A stretch of 8,807 nt of DNA from Chlorobiota bacterium (GTDB taxonomy: Bacteria; Bacteroidota; Ignavibacteria; SZUA-365; JAADGX01). Shown one piece after another: positions 6,947 to 8,807 of the stretch. Position 1 is the stretch's first letter; each line of letters starts with the position of its first letter. The DNA lies in contig JAADGX010000065.1 of the NCBI GenBank assembly GCA_013152135.1, positions 1 to 8,807 of the forward strand, written 5' to 3'. A program made the translations under genes and the position numbers. Below the pieces are notes generated by a model. That model did no database searches. It saw nothing but the letters and a program-made list of their open reading frames with translations, and was not told the origin of the DNA.

Positions 6947-8590
6947 ATGAAGAAACTACGCGCAATAATAAATAGGCTCGAAAATTACCAGGCAACGCCC
7001 GGACAATGGATTGCTGGTTTTATCGCGGTTGTATTGCTCCGATGCTTTCTCGAAGCGATTTTCGAGAAGCCTAACAACATAATGATCTCGAGGGATTTCT
7101 TCGAATCGATCAATGCCTGGTTCGTCCACTTTCCGCTCTTTTATCTCTCCATATTCCTCACGCTGGTACTGGCGATAAAGATATCCATCCCGTACAAGGA
7201 TACACGGAAAATCCTCAAGGCCGTGTATCTCGTCTTCATGTTCATCCTCTCCGCACCGATCTTTGACTTGATCCTTACCGGAGGCGTGGGTGTTGACATC
7301 GGCTACATGCGGAATGCAACGCTCATCCCCCACTTGATAATAGATTCGTGGGATATAACCCAGGACTTCAGTCAATACGGTCTCTCGGATGGAATGAGGT
7401 TGGAACTGCTTCTTGCGGGGATTATGGCGATCCTGTACGTCATTGCTTCGACAAAGGACATGACTGCCAGGATTATCCGAACTTTCGCTATGTTTTTCAT
7501 GGTGTTTTTCATTTTCGAGATGTATGGATTCTGGCCCGCGCTTCTATCGCACATCATCCAAAAGGGCTTTGATTTTACCCCGATTTCCGATGAGAGGGGA
7601 TACCAGTTGATGTTGAAGACCTTCTATGAAACGAAATTTATTCGAGGAAATTTCGCCAATGGAAGTTCTCTTGTTTACTTGTGGCTGATTGTTATACAGG
7701 GTGGCATCGTCCTTTGGTCGCTCAAGCTGACATACTTCAAGGACATCTTTCGCTCCCTGCGTTGGTGGCGGTTCGGACATTATTTCTTCCTGTTCGTGCT
7801 AGGGCTGGTCATCGGGGGATACGAATGGACGGACACGGTAAATAAAAGCGTGTTTCCATTTACGTTTTTCGACGGATTCGGCTTGCTCTCGTTGTTGCTG
7901 GGCTATACATTTCTTTTCTTTGCCACAACCATTTATAACGATATTGAAGACCAGGATATTGATTCACTGGCGCACCCCGAACGACCGTTAACCTCGGCCC
8001 GCATCCCGGAACGACAATACAAAATCATTGCGCATAGTTCACTCGCGACGGCACTACTGTTGGCATACAATGTTGGGTATCCGACCTTTCTGATTTTTCT
8101 CACGACCTTCACGTGCACGCATCTGTATTCCATCCCCCCCTTTCGGCTGCGGCGATTCTTTCTCGTATCAACAGCTGTATTGGGACTCGCCGCTTCCACT
8201 GTTGTGTTGTGCGGAGCCTCCTTTTTCCTCAAGCACCAAGCCTATGAGCTGTTCCCCAAAGACCTCTTGTTGATTGTTTTCATTACCTTCTTCTTTGGAG
8301 CAAACTTGAAGGACCTTGAGGACGTTCAGGGTGATCAGGCGGGCGGAATACAAACCGCGATGACGCTCTTCGGAAACAAAGGAAGAGCAGTAATCGGAGG
8401 GCTGGTCTTCACGGCATTCATTATTGTTGGATTGTTTTTCATGGACTGGCTTCTTCCTCTCGGGATCGTGATGGGCATCATCGTGTACTATCTCATTGCG
8501 ATAAAGAAAATCTCTACGATCAAGCCCGCGATTTATTCCTACTTCGCATATTTCGTTGCCGTCATCTCGTATTACATCGTGCAGATGTAA
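6947..8590 (+). CDS. UbiA superfamily prenyltransferase with long N-terminal membrane extension
   Basis: This integral membrane protein of 547 residues should transfer a polyprenyl group from its diphosphate to an acceptor. The C-terminal half, from about residue 270, is a UbiA domain. The first Mg-diphosphate motif is NDIEDQDID (331-339), followed by HPERPLTSARI (343-353); YSIPPFRLRR lies at 394-403. The second aspartate motif is KDLEDVQGD (455-463), with D456, D459 and D463. These features fit the branch containing digeranylgeranylglyceryl phosphate synthase and chlorophyll-type synthases. UbiA enzymes are usually about 280-330 residues. Here about 265 extra residues precede the domain, carrying roughly six hydrophobic segments (about 20-38, 56-80, 92-112, 152-168, 176-196 and 240-260) and no family motif I recognise. 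The gene follows the reductase by 20 bases with no terminator, so the two form an operon. The acceptor is unknown: a glycerol-phosphate lipid or a quinone head group are the main options. Confidence 0.88.
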   Translation: MKKLRAIINRLENYQATPGQWIAGFIAVVLLRCFLEAIFEKPNNIMISRDFFESINAWFVHFPLFYLSIFLTLVLAIKISIPYKDTRKILKAVYLVFMFILSAPIFDLILTGGVGVDIGYMRNATLIPHLIIDSWDITQDFSQYGLSDGMRLELLLAGIMAILYVIASTKDMTARIIRTFAMFFMVFFIFEMYGFWPALLSHIIQKGFDFTPISDERGYQLMLKTFYETKFIRGNFANGSSLVYLWLIVIQGGIVLWSLKLTYFKDIFRSLRWWRFGHYFFLFVLGLVIGGYEWTDTVNKSVFPFTFFDGFGLLSLLLGYTFLFFATTIYNDIEDQDIDSLAHPERPLTSARIPERQYKIIAHSSLATALLLAYNVGYPTFLIFLTTFTCTHLYSIPPFRLRRFFLVSTAVLGLAASTVVLCGASFFLKHQAYELFPKDLLLIVFITFFFGANLKDLEDVQGDQAGGIQTAMTLFGNKGRAVIGGLVFTAFIIVGLFFMDWLLPLGIVMGIIVYYLIAIKKISTIKPAIYSYFAYFVAVISYYIVQM

Positions 8591-8592
8591 AA

Positions 8593-8623
8593 ACACCTCC
8601 TTGGGAAATCCACAAGGAGGTGT
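8593..8623. terminator. Hairpin terminator shared by convergent genes
   Basis: ACACCTCCTTG (8593-8603) and CAAGGAGGTGT (8613-8623) form a perfect 11-base-pair stem with a 9-base loop. It starts 2 bases after the stop codon of the prenyltransferase gene and lies 30 bases beyond the stop of the leftward gene at the right edge. Leftward reading gives a T-run (TTTTT) directly at the end of the stem, so it is a classic terminator on the minus strand. On the plus strand the tail is poor in T, so it is weaker there. The GGAGG in one arm is part of the stem and has no start codon after it. Confidence 0.8.
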
Positions 8624-8653
8624 AAATCGCAATCCGCACTTCGTATCAAACGT

Positions 8654-8807
8654 CTATCTCGATAATAACACCTTCGTTCGAAGCCTGACCGTTGATCCTC
8701 CATCCACGGGCGTCGCGTCCATATGCACGAAATACATCCCGGCTGGAACCGAACGCGGCAACCACCGAAACTCGTAATAGCCTTTGTCGATTTCATCCGT
8801 CACAATG
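8654..8807 (-). CDS. T9SS type A sorting domain, 3' end of a secreted protein gene
   Basis: Only the last 50 codons and the TAG stop (8656-8654) lie in the window; the gene enters from the right edge. The reading frame is given by codons counted back from 8806. The translation includes KGYYEFRWLP, then VPAGMYFVHMDA, then STVRLRTKVLLSR at the end. This is the typical last part of a T9SS type A domain: an aromatic-Trp strand, a (S/A)GxYF turn, and a final strand ending in a Lys/Arg-rich Leu/Val tail. The protein is therefore probably another surface or secreted cargo, but its functional domains are outside the window. The gene converges on the prenyltransferase gene and shares the hairpin at 8593-8623 with it. 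Confidence 0.72.
   Translation of the reverse strand, partial: IVTDEIDKGYYEFRWLPRSVPAGMYFVHMDATPVDGGSTVRLRTKVLLSR

Noticed and set aside
5739..8590. Bacteriochlorophyll tail genes (bchP and bchG)
   Set aside because: The two families are related, but the UbiA protein is far too long for BchG and no other pigment gene is in the window.
8614..8621. Perfect-looking ribosome binding site AAGGAGGT on the plus strand
   Set aside because: It is one arm of the terminator stem and no start codon follows at a usable distance.
8168..8632. 154-codon minus-strand open frame
   Set aside because: It is antisense to the UbiA domain, including the second aspartate motif, and crosses the terminator hairpin.

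Overview
The window looks like chromosomal DNA from a free-living, mid-GC bacterium of the FCB superphylum, outside the classical Bacteroidetes (for example Ignavibacteria, Calditrichota, KSB1 or Marinimicrobia type). The evidence is C-terminal type IX secretion (T9SS) type A sorting domains with YPNP or FPNPFNPSTT motifs on the secreted proteins whose ends are visible. Two genes also have strong GGAGG ribosome binding sites, and one candidate promoter has a TTGACA box; both are less usual in Bacteroidetes proper. The exact phylum cannot be fixed from this sequence.

Positions 1-5355 are all read leftwards and hold four secreted-protein genes arranged as two copies of the same two-gene module. 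Module A is a 364-residue protein (5355-4261) followed by a 642-residue protein (4131-2203) and a clear hairpin terminator. Module B is a 363-residue protein (1631-540) followed by a 5'-partial paralogue of the 642-residue protein (477-1, running off the left edge). The first protein of each module has a signal peptide, a beta-rich N-terminal domain that resembles a cohesin, an FN3-like segment starting at TPVE(L/F), and a T9SS sorting domain. The second has a signal peptide and a CBM9/DOMON-like domain. In the complete copy this is followed by an Ig-like segment, two dockerin-like calcium loops and a T9SS sorting domain. A 571-base gap (1632-2202) separates the modules and holds the terminator, a candidate promoter and a 14-base palindrome.

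A 383-base divergent intergenic region (5356-5738) leads to two rightward genes, 20 bases apart. The first encodes a geranylgeranyl-reductase-family flavoprotein (5739-6926). The second encodes a UbiA-superfamily membrane prenyltransferase with an unusually long N-terminal membrane extension (6947-8590). Together they suggest attachment and saturation of an isoprenoid chain, either on a quinone or on an archaeal-type ether lipid.

A hairpin at 8593-8623 lies between the prenyltransferase gene and the 3' end of another leftward T9SS cargo gene (8807-8654), which enters from the right edge. No RNA genes, CRISPR arrays or intact mobile elements were seen.
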